Of a stretch of 64,000 nt of DNA, positions 46,081-54,859 are shown in pieces. The first letter of the stretch is position 1. Every line of letters starts with the position of its first letter. This DNA comes from CAIYQJ01 sp963717255 (GTDB lineage Bacteria > Chloroflexota > Limnocylindria > Limnocylindrales > CSP1-4). The position numbers and the translations under genes are program-made. Below the pieces are notes generated by a model. It saw only the letters and a list, made by a program, of their open reading frames with translations, searched no databases and was not told where the DNA came from. The stretch is from positions 186,001 to 250,000 of the forward strand of contig CAVQVT010000003.1 of the NCBI GenBank assembly GCA_963717255.1, written 5' to 3'.

Positions 46081-48645
46081 CTACCCCGGCGGGCCGTCGG
46101 CCCCCAGGAACCGCTCGACGACCCTGAACCTCCAGGCGGGGATGATCAGGGCGAGCCAGACGAGGAACGCGAGCGCGACGACGAGCCACTCGATCTCGCG
46201 GAGGGGCTGGAGGGCGAAGATGTTCCGGAGGAACGAGAAGCTGTTCGTCACGATGAACCCGACGGCGAGCGCGATCGCCAGGTAGGTCGGTCGCCGGTCC
46301 CGCGTCAGCGGGCGGACAACGGCAAGGCTCGGGATCGGCGGCTGGACGAAGACGACGAGCGCCAGGCCGGTGAAGACCAGGAGCGCGGTCACGGCGGACT
46401 GGGCGGCCGGGGTCGCCGCCGCCAGGATGGCGTCCACCTCGGCCTGGGAGAGGCTCGCGTCGTTGGCCTCGATGAGCCGGAGGACGATCGTCCCGTACAG
46501 CAGGAGGAGGCCGACGAGGCTCGTGACGGCCGCCGCGGGGACGACGAACCGGACGAGGGTCCGCGCGAGTCCCTCGCGGGGGAGCGCACCGGGGTGTGCC
46601 CACAGGGCGAGGAGGACGGACGGGATCCCGACGGTGAAGAACGTGATCGCCGACGCGTTCCGGAGGGCGACGGGGAAGACGCCGACGATGAGCGCCGAGA
46701 CGATGAGGGCGCCGAGCGTCGCGATGCGGGTGAGGAAGAGCGCGAGGATCCCCTGCATCCCGTTGACGATCCGCTGGCCCTCCTCGACGGCCGGCGCGAG
46801 CGAGGAGAAGGAGTCGTTCATGAGGACGATGTCGGCGACGCCCCGCGTCGCCTGGCTCCCGCTCTGCATCGCCACGGCGACGTTGGCACGCTTGAGCGAG
46901 AGGACGTCGTTCACGCCGTCGCCGATCATCGCGACGTAGCCGCCGCTCCGGCGCAGGGCGCCCACCAGCCGCTCCTTCTGCGCCGGGGTGATCCGCCCGA
47001 AGATGTCGGTCGCCCGCGCGACCGCCGGGAGGCTGGCATCGTCCGTGGCGTCCACCTCGGCCCCGGAGAGGAGCGCGAGGTCGGGCCCGAACCCCACCTG
47101 GCGTGCCAGGGCCGAGACCGTGGCGGGGTCGTCACCGGAGATCACCTTGGGGGAGACGCCCGCGGCGCGGAACCGCGCGAGGGTCTCGGCCGCATCCGGG
47201 CGAAGGACGTCGCGGAGGACGACGATCCCGAGGACGCGCATCCCGGCGGGGAGGGCCGCGTCGTCCTCGTCGGCGATGGGCACGACCTGGGAGCCGTGGA
47301 CGAGCAGGAGGACGCGGAGGCCCTGGTCGGCGCGCTCCGCGATCGACCCCGCGACCGCGTCCCACGCGGCGTCCACCAGGTACGGCCGGAGCATCTGCGG
47401 AGCGCCGAGCGCGTACGTGCCCGCGGGGAGCGGCGCCGCTCCGTCCGCGACGACGGCGCTCCACTTTCGCGCGGACGAGAACGAGACGTCGGAGAGGACC
47501 GTGACGGGCGCGGCCGGGTGCGCCGCCGCGATCGCGTCGGAGGTCTTGTTCCGGACGGCCTGGCTCGCCACCACCGTCCCCAGGATCGCCGGCACATCGG
47601 CCGAGGCGTCCACCGCGACGACCTCGGCGAGCGTCAGCTCGTTCGTCGTGAGCGTCCCGGTCTTGTCCAGGCAGAGGATGTCCACGTTGCTGAGCGACTC
47701 GATCGCGTTCGCCTGCTGGACGAGCGCCCCGAAGCGGCTGATCCGGACGGCGCCGAGCGCGTACGCGATGGCGATGGACACGAAGAGCCCGTTGGGGATG
47801 AGCCCGGCCAGGATCGTCGCCTGTCCCACGACCTCGCCCGGGTCCGTGAGGCTCACGATCGCGTTCACGAGGAGGACGGCCTCCAGGTAGACGACGATCA
47901 GGAGGACGAGGCGGATCACGAGGTTGATCTGGCGCTGCAGCGGCGTGAGGACCCGGCGGAACGAGCGGGCGCCGGCGGTGATCCGTCCTGCCACGCTCTC
48001 GGCGCCCACCGTCTCGACGACGTACCGCCCCGACCCCGTGACGCAGAAGCTGCCGGAGTAGACCGGGACGCCGGGCTGCTTCTCGACCTGGTCGGACTCG
48101 CCGGTGAGCTGCGACTCGTCCGCGCGGAAACGCCCGGCGGCGGTCACACCGTCCACGACCACCTGGTCGCCGGGTCCGACCGACACGAGGTCGCCCACGA
48201 CCAGGTCGGACGGCGGGACGGCCCGCTCCACCCCGTCGCGGACGACCGTCGCGGTCGGGGCGGTGAGCAGGGCGATGCGATCGAGGGTGCGCTTCGCCCG
48301 CACCTCCTGCACCACGCTCACGACGATGTTCGTCGAGATGACGCCCAGCGAGACGAGCGCGTCCATCGGCCGGCCGACGAGGACGAGCGCGATGCCCAGG
48401 GCGAACAGGACGTTGTTGATGAAGGTGAAGACGTTCTCCCGGACGATCCGCGCGTAGGTCCGCGTCGTCGGGGGCGGGGCCGGGTTGCCGAACCCGGCCG
48501 TGCGCCGGGAGGCCGCCTCCGCGTCGGAGAGCCCCCTCTGGGGCGTGGGAGGGAGGACCGGCGACGGGGCCGCTGCGCCGACGGGGCCGGCGGCCCTCGC
48601 GCCCGGGGCGGCGGAGGCGGGGCCGGCGCCGCCCGGGGCCGTCAT
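46081..48645 (-). CDS. P-type cation ATPase (CtpE/MgtA-like)
   Basis: This 854-residue transporter has every hallmark: TGES (181-184), the phosphorylation motif CLDKTGTLT (Asp-327), KGAP-region equivalent YALGAPQMLRPY, and GDGVNDVLSLKRANVAVAMQ. The helix-4 sequence before the phosphorylation site is LAGLIPNGLFVSIAIAYA rather than the heavy-metal CPC, and there is no N-terminal metal domain. This resembles the mycobacterial CtpE branch, for which calcium uptake was reported; the ion here is not proven. The start overlaps the stop of the R3H ATPase gene (ATGA). Confidence 0.92.
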   Translation of the reverse strand: MTAPGGAGPASAAPGARAAGPVGAAAPSPVLPPTPQRGLSDAEAASRRTAGFGNPAPPPTTRTYARIVRENVFTFINNVLFALGIALVLVGRPMDALVSLGVISTNIVVSVVQEVRAKRTLDRIALLTAPTATVVRDGVERAVPPSDLVVGDLVSVGPGDQVVVDGVTAAGRFRADESQLTGESDQVEKQPGVPVYSGSFCVTGSGRYVVETVGAESVAGRITAGARSFRRVLTPLQRQINLVIRLVLLIVVYLEAVLLVNAIVSLTDPGEVVGQATILAGLIPNGLFVSIAIAYALGAVRISRFGALVQQANAIESLSNVDILCLDKTGTLTTNELTLAEVVAVDASADVPAILGTVVASQAVRNKTSDAIAAAHPAAPVTVLSDVSFSSARKWSAVVADGAAPLPAGTYALGAPQMLRPYLVDAAWDAVAGSIAERADQGLRVLLLVHGSQVVPIADEDDAALPAGMRVLGIVVLRDVLRPDAAETLARFRAAGVSPKVISGDDPATVSALARQVGFGPDLALLSGAEVDATDDASLPAVARATDIFGRITPAQKERLVGALRRSGGYVAMIGDGVNDVLSLKRANVAVAMQSGSQATRGVADIVLMNDSFSSLAPAVEEGQRIVNGMQGILALFLTRIATLGALIVSALIVGVFPVALRNASAITFFTVGIPSVLLALWAHPGALPREGLARTLVRFVVPAAAVTSLVGLLLLYGTIVLRLIEANDASLSQAEVDAILAAATPAAQSAVTALLVFTGLALVVFVQPPIPSLAVVRPLTRDRRPTYLAIALAVGFIVTNSFSFLRNIFALQPLREIEWLVVALAFLVWLALIIPAWRFRVVERFLGADGPPG

Positions 48646-50786
48646 CGCCAGGTCCGCGCCTCGTCCGGGTAGAGCCGCACGCGCCGGTACGGCTCGCGGC
48701 CGCGCGAGCGGCTCACGATGTTCGCGCGCTCGGCCATCTGGTGCTGGAGCCGGCGGACGTACGCGCTCTGCGGCGAGAGCTCCACCGCCTCGGCCTCGCG
48801 CAGGACGAGCCCGATCGCCTCCTCGGTCTCCCGCAGCGCGGCCTCGCGGGGATCCACCTCGAGCGCGAAGACCGAGGTGAGGCTCGCCTCCATCTGCACG
48901 ATCGTGTTGCTCTTCAGGACGTAGATCGGGAGGCCCCGCGACTCGGCCTCGCGGACGGCGCCGTTCTTCTGGCGGTACTCGGTGCGGAGCGTCATGACCA
49001 CGTCCGCCTCGTCGATGTCGCGCGCCACGATCACCGGCAGCTGCAGCTCGCGGACGGCCTGCTCCAGGCGCTTCCGGCTGATCCCGTGCGGCAGGACGCG
49101 GATCGTCGGGAGGATCGACGCGGGCTCGACCCCTCCGGCCGCGCGGACGGCCTGGCCCGATGCGTCGCGGGAGGCGCGGACGGCACGGTCGGCGAGCATC
49201 TCGTCGTCGGCCACGAGCGCGTCGTCGTCACGCTCGGCCACGCCCGGGCGACCGCCGTCGTCCACGGCCAGGTCCGCGGCGTTCGCGGGACCCGTCCCCT
49301 CCTCCGCATGGATCGTCTCGATCGCGCGCGACGCCGCCGCCCGCCACTCGCGCTGGCGCTCGATCTCGCGTGCGTCGCGGGCCCGGGGCTCCGGCACGGG
49401 CGCGGCGCTGCCGCGCTCGAGGGGACCGCGATCCGCGATCTCACCGGCGACGAACGGGCGGTCGGGCGGGGGCGCGCCCGGGCGCCATGGGCCGGGCTCA
49501 GTGCCGTCGTCGAGGCGCGCGATCCGCTCGCCGGGCAGGGCGCGCCCGGATGCGCCCGGGCGGCCGCCCGCCGGGGCCGGACGCGGGGTCCGCCAGCCGC
49601 CGCTCTGGCCGCTCCGGTAGCCGGGCCGCACGCCCCGGGTGTCCGCGTCCCACGGGGCACCGCGGCCGGGGCTCTCGCCGCGCCAGCCGGGCTCCATGCG
49701 CCATCCGGGCCCACCGACGAGCCCGGCGAACCGCTCCGTCCCCATCTGCTCGCGCGGCGACGGCCGCGGCCGGGCCTGGGAACGGTGCACGCCGCCCTCG
49801 TCCCGCCAGCGCATCTCCGGCGCGACCGCATCGCCCCGCAGGAGCGCGTCCACGGTGTCGGCGACGTCCGCGTGGACCATGACGCGGTCACGGTCCTGGA
49901 TCTCCACGATGACGTCGAAGGTGGGCGGTGCCTTGCGCTCGAGGACGCTCTTCTGCGTCCGCCGCCGCCGGGCCTCCTCGTCGCCGAGCGTGACGCTCTG
50001 GATCCCACCGATCAGATCGGACAGCGTCGGGTTGAGCATCAGGTTGTCGAGGTTGTTGCCGTGCGCGGTCCCGATGAGCTGGACGCCGCGCTCCGCGATC
50101 GTCCGGGCGGCCGCCGCCTCCAGCTCCGTCCCGATCTCGTCGATGACGATGACCTGCGGCATGTGGTTCTCCACCGCCTCGATCATCACCTCGTGCTGCA
50201 GGGCGGGGGTGCGCACCTGCATCCGGCGCGCCTTCCCGATCGCCGGGTGCGGGATGTCCCCGTCGCCGGCGATCTCGTTGCTCGTGTCCACGACGACGAC
50301 GCGCTTGCCGAGGTCCTCGGCGAGGACGCGGGCCGCCTCGCGGAGCATCGTCGTCTTGCCGATCCCGGGTCGCCCCATGATGAGGATCGACCGCCCGGTC
50401 TCGACGAAGTCCTTGATGATCTCGATCGTCCCGTAGACGGCGCGGCCGACCCGGCAGGTGAGACCGACGATCTTCCCCGAGCGGTTCCGGATCGCGCTGA
50501 TGCGGTGGAGCGTCCGCTCGATCCCGGCGCGGTTGTCGTCTCCGAACGACCCGATGTGGTCCACCACGTACGCGATGTCGGCCTCCGTGACCTCGCGGTC
50601 GAGGAGGGCGGTCTCGGCGTCCGGGTAGCGCGCCTCGGGCACCCGGCCGAGGTCCATGACGACCTCGATCAGACGCTCCCGTTCGGGGAGGGCGTGGACG
50701 GCGGCGACGATCTCCGGCGGCAGGGCGGCGAGGAGCACGTCGAGATCGTCGATCGTCTCCCGCTCGCCGGCGATGCGTTCGGACAT
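48642..50786 (-). CDS. Ycf45/SpoIIIAA-like ATPase with C-terminal R3H domain
   Basis: The 714-residue protein has an AAA-type ATPase domain in its first half: Walker A MGRPGIGKTTML (137-148), DTSNEIAGDGDIPHPAIG, Walker B VIVIDEIGTELEA, and the sensor region LIGTAHGNNLDNLM. A disordered Arg/Gly/Pro-rich stretch of about 200 residues follows. The C-terminal third has PTIRVLPHGISRKRLEQAVR and a single-strand-nucleic-acid-binding R3H motif (RRLQHQMAERANI). The family occurs in cyanobacteria, plastids and Chloroflexota; a role at membranes or in nucleic acid handling is inferred only. It overlaps the P-type ATPase gene. Confidence 0.9.
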   Translation of the reverse strand: MSERIAGERETIDDLDVLLAALPPEIVAAVHALPERERLIEVVMDLGRVPEARYPDAETALLDREVTEADIAYVVDHIGSFGDDNRAGIERTLHRISAIRNRSGKIVGLTCRVGRAVYGTIEIIKDFVETGRSILIMGRPGIGKTTMLREAARVLAEDLGKRVVVVDTSNEIAGDGDIPHPAIGKARRMQVRTPALQHEVMIEAVENHMPQVIVIDEIGTELEAAAARTIAERGVQLIGTAHGNNLDNLMLNPTLSDLIGGIQSVTLGDEEARRRRTQKSVLERKAPPTFDVIVEIQDRDRVMVHADVADTVDALLRGDAVAPEMRWRDEGGVHRSQARPRPSPREQMGTERFAGLVGGPGWRMEPGWRGESPGRGAPWDADTRGVRPGYRSGQSGGWRTPRPAPAGGRPGASGRALPGERIARLDDGTEPGPWRPGAPPPDRPFVAGEIADRGPLERGSAAPVPEPRARDAREIERQREWRAAASRAIETIHAEEGTGPANAADLAVDDGGRPGVAERDDDALVADDEMLADRAVRASRDASGQAVRAAGGVEPASILPTIRVLPHGISRKRLEQAVRELQLPVIVARDIDEADVVMTLRTEYRQKNGAVREAESRGLPIYVLKSNTIVQMEASLTSVFALEVDPREAALRETEEAIGLVLREAEAVELSPQSAYVRRLQHQMAERANIVSRSRGREPYRRVRLYPDEARTWR

Positions 50787-50795
50787 GGGCCTCCC

Positions 50796-51833
50796 TCAGC
50801 CGATCGCCGGCACCATGGCCGGCTCGGCGACGCGGATGAGCGTCTCCTTGACGAGCAGTGTGACGGTCGCGACGGTCGTGAAGGCGGCCTCCTCGAACCG
50901 GTGCTCCAGCGGCGATTCGTACGTCCGCACCGGCGTCACCACGCCTCGGTCGCCGCTGCCGCTCCCGCCCGCACGGGCGGCGATCGTCGCGAGCCCGAAC
51001 CGGATCAGGTCGGTGGCATCGGCTCCGGGCCGCACGCAGGCCTTCAGGTAGTGGGGCTGGTCCTCCTTCGCGACGCCGACCTCCACGAATCCGTCGAGGG
51101 CCGTGCCGTCGGGGCCGCCGTCCGGCGCGTCCTGGACGAAGATGTCCACGTCGGCGAAGCGGAGGATCGGCGCCAGGCTGGAGCGCGGCACGCGCCACGG
51201 GCCGTCCGAGAGGTCCCAGTCGGCGATGCGGAGCATCTCCAGGCGCGCGACGGGACCGGGCGTGACCTCGCGGTGCAGGCGGTAGAGCGCGACCGCGTCG
51301 GTCCCCTCCGCCGACCGGATCCGGGCGGCCCGCGCCTGCGCCTCGGTCGGCAGCGCGACGGGCGGAGCGCCGGGCGGGCGGAAGAGGATGAGCTCCTCCC
51401 CGTACCGCGCGAACCCCGCCTGCATGAAGAGCGGGACGTTGCCGCTCTCGTCGGCGCAGGCGACGTGGAGACGGGCCGCGCCGCGACGAGCCGCGTCCCG
51501 AAGGAGGTGCTGCACGAGCCGGAAGCGGATGTCGCCCGCGTCGGCGGCGCCGAGGCCGTCGAGCTCGACGATCGTCCATTCGTCGCGGCGGGGGTCGCGC
51601 TCGACGCGAAGGAGCCCGGAGATGTGGCCGCCCTCCTCGAAGACGTAGAGGAGGTCGTGCGGCGTGAAGGCGCCGAGCGGGAACCGGAAGAGGCTGAACA
51701 CGCCGATCGGCGGGCCGGCGACCGGCAGTCCCAGCGATCGCGCTTCCGGCGCGTCGCGGAGCGAGAGGCGCGAGAGCTCGCCGATCGCGGCGAGGTCGGT
51801 GATGCGCGCGGCGCGCGCCTTGCCTCCGGCCAC
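50796..51833 (-). CDS. GNAT-type acetyltransferase-like protein
   Basis: This 345-residue protein looks like a tandem or extended GNAT fold. The first half has DLLYVFEEGGHISGLLRVER, RLVQHLLRDAARRGAARLHV and ESGNVPLFMQAGFARYGEE, which follow the order of beta-4, the acetyl-CoA helix and the final strands. The second half (LHREVTPGPVARLEMLRIAD) may be a second, substrate-side domain. No catalytic claim is possible. It lies between pdxT and the R3H ATPase on one transcript. Confidence 0.75.
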   Translation of the reverse strand: MAGGKARAARITDLAAIGELSRLSLRDAPEARSLGLPVAGPPIGVFSLFRFPLGAFTPHDLLYVFEEGGHISGLLRVERDPRRDEWTIVELDGLGAADAGDIRFRLVQHLLRDAARRGAARLHVACADESGNVPLFMQAGFARYGEELILFRPPGAPPVALPTEAQARAARIRSAEGTDAVALYRLHREVTPGPVARLEMLRIADWDLSDGPWRVPRSSLAPILRFADVDIFVQDAPDGGPDGTALDGFVEVGVAKEDQPHYLKACVRPGADATDLIRFGLATIAARAGGSGSGDRGVVTPVRTYESPLEHRFEEAAFTTVATVTLLVKETLIRVAEPAMVPAIG

Positions 51834-51835
51834 GC

Positions 51836-52474
51836 TCAGCCCTCCGACCGGACGCGCCGGGTGGGGTGCGGCCGCCGGCCGGCGCCCTCGCCCGGGTCGG
51901 CATGCGCCGTGGCCATCGTCGCGAGGAGCCGGTGGAAGCGGGTCTCACCGGCGAGCTCGGGGTGGAAGGCCGTCGCCAGGACGTTGCGCTCCCGGACCGC
52001 GACGATCCGCCCGTCGTCCAGGCACGAGAGGACGTCGACGCCCGGGCCGACCGCCTCGACGATCGGCGCCCGGATGAAGACCCCGTGCACCGGCGTGTCG
52101 CCCAGGACGGGGACGGACAGGTCGGCCTCGAAGGATTCGAGCTGGCGGCCGAACGCGTTCCGGCGGACGCGGATGTCGAGCAGCTCGAAGACGGTCGGAT
52201 CGCCATCGGCGATCGCCGTGGCCAGGAGGATCATGCCGGCGCACGTGCCGAGGATCGGGGCGCCCGAGCGGGCGAGGTCGAGGATCGGATCGCGCAGGCC
52301 CCACCGGTCGATGAGGAGGCGCATCGCCGTGCTCTCGCCGCCGGGCAGGATGAGCCCCGCGACGTCCGCGAGGTCGGACGGCAGGCGCACCTCGACGCCC
52401 TCGACCCCGATCGAGGCGAGGGTGGTGACGTGCTCGGCGAACGCCCCCTGGACGGCGAGGACGCCGATCCTCAT
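51836..52474 (-). CDS. pdxT: Pyridoxal 5'-phosphate synthase glutaminase subunit PdxT
   Basis: This 212-residue class I amidotransferase supplies ammonia to PdxS. The N-terminus is IGVLAVQGAFAEHVTTLASI, the substrate motif LILPGGESTAMR, the catalytic Cys lies in GTCAGMILLA and the His-Glu pair in FHPELAGETRFH. It lies 81 bases behind pdxS. The remaining residues (HADPGEGAGRRPHP) are an extra basic tail. Confidence 0.96.
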   Translation of the reverse strand: MRIGVLAVQGAFAEHVTTLASIGVEGVEVRLPSDLADVAGLILPGGESTAMRLLIDRWGLRDPILDLARSGAPILGTCAGMILLATAIADGDPTVFELLDIRVRRNAFGRQLESFEADLSVPVLGDTPVHGVFIRAPIVEAVGPGVDVLSCLDDGRIVAVRERNVLATAFHPELAGETRFHRLLATMATAHADPGEGAGRRPHPTRRVRSEG

Positions 52475-52555
52475 CGCATGGCTCCCCGGGCGCGAGGATG
52501 CCGCGACGTCCGGACCGGGATCTCCGGCCGGGTCACGGGACCGCGCGCGGCCGGT

Positions 52556-53443
52556 CTACCAGCCCCGGACCGCGAGGCGTTCGCCCTCGGGGATCGCGTC
52601 GAGAGCGATGCCCCGCATGGGGGCGCCCAGGCCCTTGGAGACGTCGGCGATGATCCGCGGATCCTCGAAGTGCGTCGTCGCCTGGACGATCGCGTTCGCC
52701 GTCCGCTCCGGGTCCTCGCTCTTGAAGATGCCCGAGCCGACGAAGACCCCGTCGGCGCCGAGCTGCATGGCGAGCGCGGCGTCGGCCGGGGTGGCGATCC
52801 CGCCCGCAACGAAGTTGACCACCGGGAGCCTGCCCTCGCGGGCGACGTCCGCGACGAGCTCGTACGGGGCACGGAGCTCCTTCGCGGCGACGTACAGCTC
52901 GTCCTCGCGCATCGACGCGAGCCGCCGGATCCCGGCGTTCACCGCGCGGATGTGGCGGACGGCCTCGACGATGTCGCCGGTCCCCGCCTCGCCCTTCGTC
53001 CGGATCATCGCCGCGCCTTCGGCGATGCGGCGCAGGCCCTCGCCCAGGTCCCGGCAGCCGCAGACGAACGGGACCTTGAAGGCGTGCTTGTCGATGTGGT
53101 TCTCCTCGTCCGCCGGCGTGAGGACCTCGGATTCGTCGATGTAGTCCACGCCGAGCGCCTCGAGGACCTGCGCCTCGACGAAGTGGCCGATCCGGGCCTT
53201 GGCCATCACCGGGATCGTGACGGCGGCCATGATCCCCTCGATCATCGACGGGTCGCTCATCCGCGCGACGCCGCCGGCGACGCGGATGTCCGCCGGGACG
53301 CGCTCGAGGGCCATGACGGCCACGGCACCGGCCGCTTCCGCGACCTTCGCGTGTTCAGGGGTGACGACGTCCATGATGACGCCGCCCTTGAGCATCTGGG
53401 CAAGCCCCTTCTTCGTCGCCCAGGTGGAGGTCTCGACGGCCAT
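52556..53443 (-). CDS. pdxS: Pyridoxal 5'-phosphate synthase subunit PdxS
   Basis: This 295-residue lyase condenses ribose 5-phosphate, glyceraldehyde 3-phosphate and ammonia into PLP. The family blocks are intact: KKGLAQMLKGGVIMDVVTPE, MAKARIGHFVEAQVLEALGV with the active-site Lys, FVCGCRDLGEGLRRIAEGA and LPVVNFVAGGIATPADAALA. ATG 53443 follows AAGGAAGCG. A TATAAT hexamer at 53542-53547 on the minus strand is about 100 bases upstream, leaving a normal leader. PLP would serve the local PLP decarboxylase and glycine dehydrogenase. Confidence 0.97.
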   Translation of the reverse strand: MAVETSTWATKKGLAQMLKGGVIMDVVTPEHAKVAEAAGAVAVMALERVPADIRVAGGVARMSDPSMIEGIMAAVTIPVMAKARIGHFVEAQVLEALGVDYIDESEVLTPADEENHIDKHAFKVPFVCGCRDLGEGLRRIAEGAAMIRTKGEAGTGDIVEAVRHIRAVNAGIRRLASMREDELYVAAKELRAPYELVADVAREGRLPVVNFVAGGIATPADAALAMQLGADGVFVGSGIFKSEDPERTANAIVQATTHFEDPRIIADVSKGLGAPMRGIALDAIPEGERLAVRGW

Positions 53444-53541
53444 GCGTATCGCTTCCTTGGTTGGGCGTGGGTCGTGCGTCGGTCGAACGTCCGGACGGAG
53501 GCCGGCCGGAGGGGACCGAGTCGTCGCCGCGCGCGTACCGG

Positions 53542-53547
53542 ATTATA
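53542..53547 (-). promoter_or_regulatory. -10 element of pdxS-pdxT
   Basis: TATAAT on the minus strand, followed by CCGG, is the best match to a consensus -10 in the window. It leaves a leader of about 90 bases with a ribosome site. Confidence 0.5.
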
Positions 53548-54042
53548 GGGCAGGCCTCGTGAGACCCCCTGCGCCGGGATGGGCCGACGGGGACGCGATG
53601 ACCGCGGACGGCCGGCGACCGGCAGGCGTCCCGGGCCGGCCGAGGACCGTGGATGGCCGGACCGGTCGAGCCGGCCGGCGGGGCACGGGCGGCGCGCAGG
53701 GCCGCGGGGGCCGGGGCGGAACGCGGGGCCGCGGGGCCGTGGACGGGGGTCGCGGAGGCGGCGGGGCGGATCATCCAGCGTCCGTGAGACTGGTATCTCG
53801 GCCGGCGGGGCGCGTGCGCGGCCCGGACCCCTCGATCCCGTGTCATCCAGTCTCCCGGACGCTCGGCGACCCGCTCCGGCCCGCTCGGCCGTGGATAACA
53901 GCGCCCCGGAGACTGGATGGACCAGGAGGCCGCGGGGTCAGGGCGGAACGCGGGGCCGCGGGGGCCGGCGGCGGGGGTCGCGGAGGCGGCGGCCGGCGGC
54001 GATCGTGTCCTGGTCGTCGGCGACCGGCGGGCGAAGTGAGCC
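53548..54042. repeat. Gene-free G-rich block with a 12-bp inverted repeat
   Basis: This stretch has no credible gene. It contains two G-rich tracts (near 53695-53765 and 53935-54000) sharing GGCGGAACGCGGGGCCGCGG, and a perfect inverted repeat CATCCAGTCTCC (53844-53855) with GGAGACTGGATG (53908-53919). The motif AACAGCGCCCCGGAGACTGG resembles the TTATCAGCCCGGGGACTG repeat at 26.2 kb, which is also next to a G-rich tract. Confidence 0.55.
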
Positions 54043-54074
54043 GTCCGCGGGCGGAGACGCTCCCGCCCGCGGAC
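54043..54074. promoter_or_regulatory. Hairpin directly upstream of the udgB -10 element
   Basis: GTCCGCGGGCGG (54043-54054) and CCGCCCGCGGAC (54063-54074) form a perfect 12-bp stem with an 8-base loop that ends one base before TATCAT. It covers the place of a -35 element, so it could be an operator; a terminator is the alternative. Confidence 0.45.
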
Positions 54075-54075
54075 C

Positions 54076-54081
54076 TATCAT
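54076..54081 (+). promoter_or_regulatory. Leaderless-type -10 element of udgB
   Basis: TATCAT is followed by CGGCGCG and the ATG at 54089, a 7-base gap. Confidence 0.55.
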
Positions 54082-54088
54082 CGGCGCG

Positions 54089-54859
54089 ATGCCCGACACA
54101 CCCACGACCGATCATCCGCTTCCGGGCCCGAACCGCACCGACGCCGAGCGCGGCGCCGACCGCGACGAGCCCGGCGTCGCGCGTCTCGCGGCGCTCGACG
54201 CGGAGATCGTGGCCTGCCGGGCGTGCCCCCGCCTCGTCGCGTGGCGCGAGGAGGTCGCGCGCGTCCGTGTCGCGCGGTTCTCCGGCGAGACGTATTGGGG
54301 CCGGCCCGTCCCCGGCTTCGGCGACCCGGCCGCGCGGATCCTCGTCCTGGGACTCGCGCCCGCGGCGCACGGTGGGAACCGGACGGGCCGCGTCTTCACC
54401 GGCGACCGATCCGGCGACGTCCTCTACGCCTCGCTCCACCGCGCCGGGCTCGCCCGCCTGCCCACGTCCATCGCGCGCGACGACGGCCAGGCGCTGACCG
54501 GTTGCCGGGTCGCGGCGGCCGTCCGGTGCGCGCCGCCCGCCAACCGGCCCACACCGGACGAACGGGACCGGTGCATGCCGTTCCTCGTCCGCGAGATCAC
54601 CGCGCTCCCCGATCTCCGCGTGATCGTCGCGCTCGGCGCGTTCGGGTGGGACGCGGCGCTCCGGGCGGCCGTCGCCCTCGGGCACACCGCGCGCCCGCGC
54701 CCGCGGTTCGGGCACGCGGCCGAGGCGGTGGTGGGACCATGGACCCTGCTGGGCAGCTACCACCCGAGCCAGCAGAACACGTTCACGGGGCGGCTGACGC
54801 CGGCGATGCTCGACGCGGTGGTGGCGCGGGCACGCGAGCTCGCCGAGGACGTGGCATGA
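54089..54859 (+). CDS. udgB: Uracil-DNA glycosylase, family 5 (UdgB)
   Basis: This 256-residue glycosylase has the family-5 motif A, LGLAPAAHGGNRTGRVFTGD, which lacks the polar catalytic residue of other UDG families, and motif B in GSYHPSQQNTFTG. Four iron-sulphur cysteines are visible: ACRACPRL, then TGCRVAAAVRCAPPANRPTP. Family 5 enzymes remove uracil and other deaminated bases. The ATG at 54089 lacks a ribosome site. Its stop overlaps the sua5 start (ATGA). Confidence 0.94.
   Translation: MPDTPTTDHPLPGPNRTDAERGADRDEPGVARLAALDAEIVACRACPRLVAWREEVARVRVARFSGETYWGRPVPGFGDPAARILVLGLAPAAHGGNRTGRVFTGDRSGDVLYASLHRAGLARLPTSIARDDGQALTGCRVAAAVRCAPPANRPTPDERDRCMPFLVREITALPDLRVIVALGAFGWDAALRAAVALGHTARPRPRFGHAAEAVVGPWTLLGSYHPSQQNTFTGRLTPAMLDAVVARARELAEDVA

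Noticed and set aside
45445..48672. Plus-strand frame of 1075 codons across the second SDR and the P-type ATPase
   Set aside because: It reads through two well-supported genes in the wrong frame or strand and has shadow composition.
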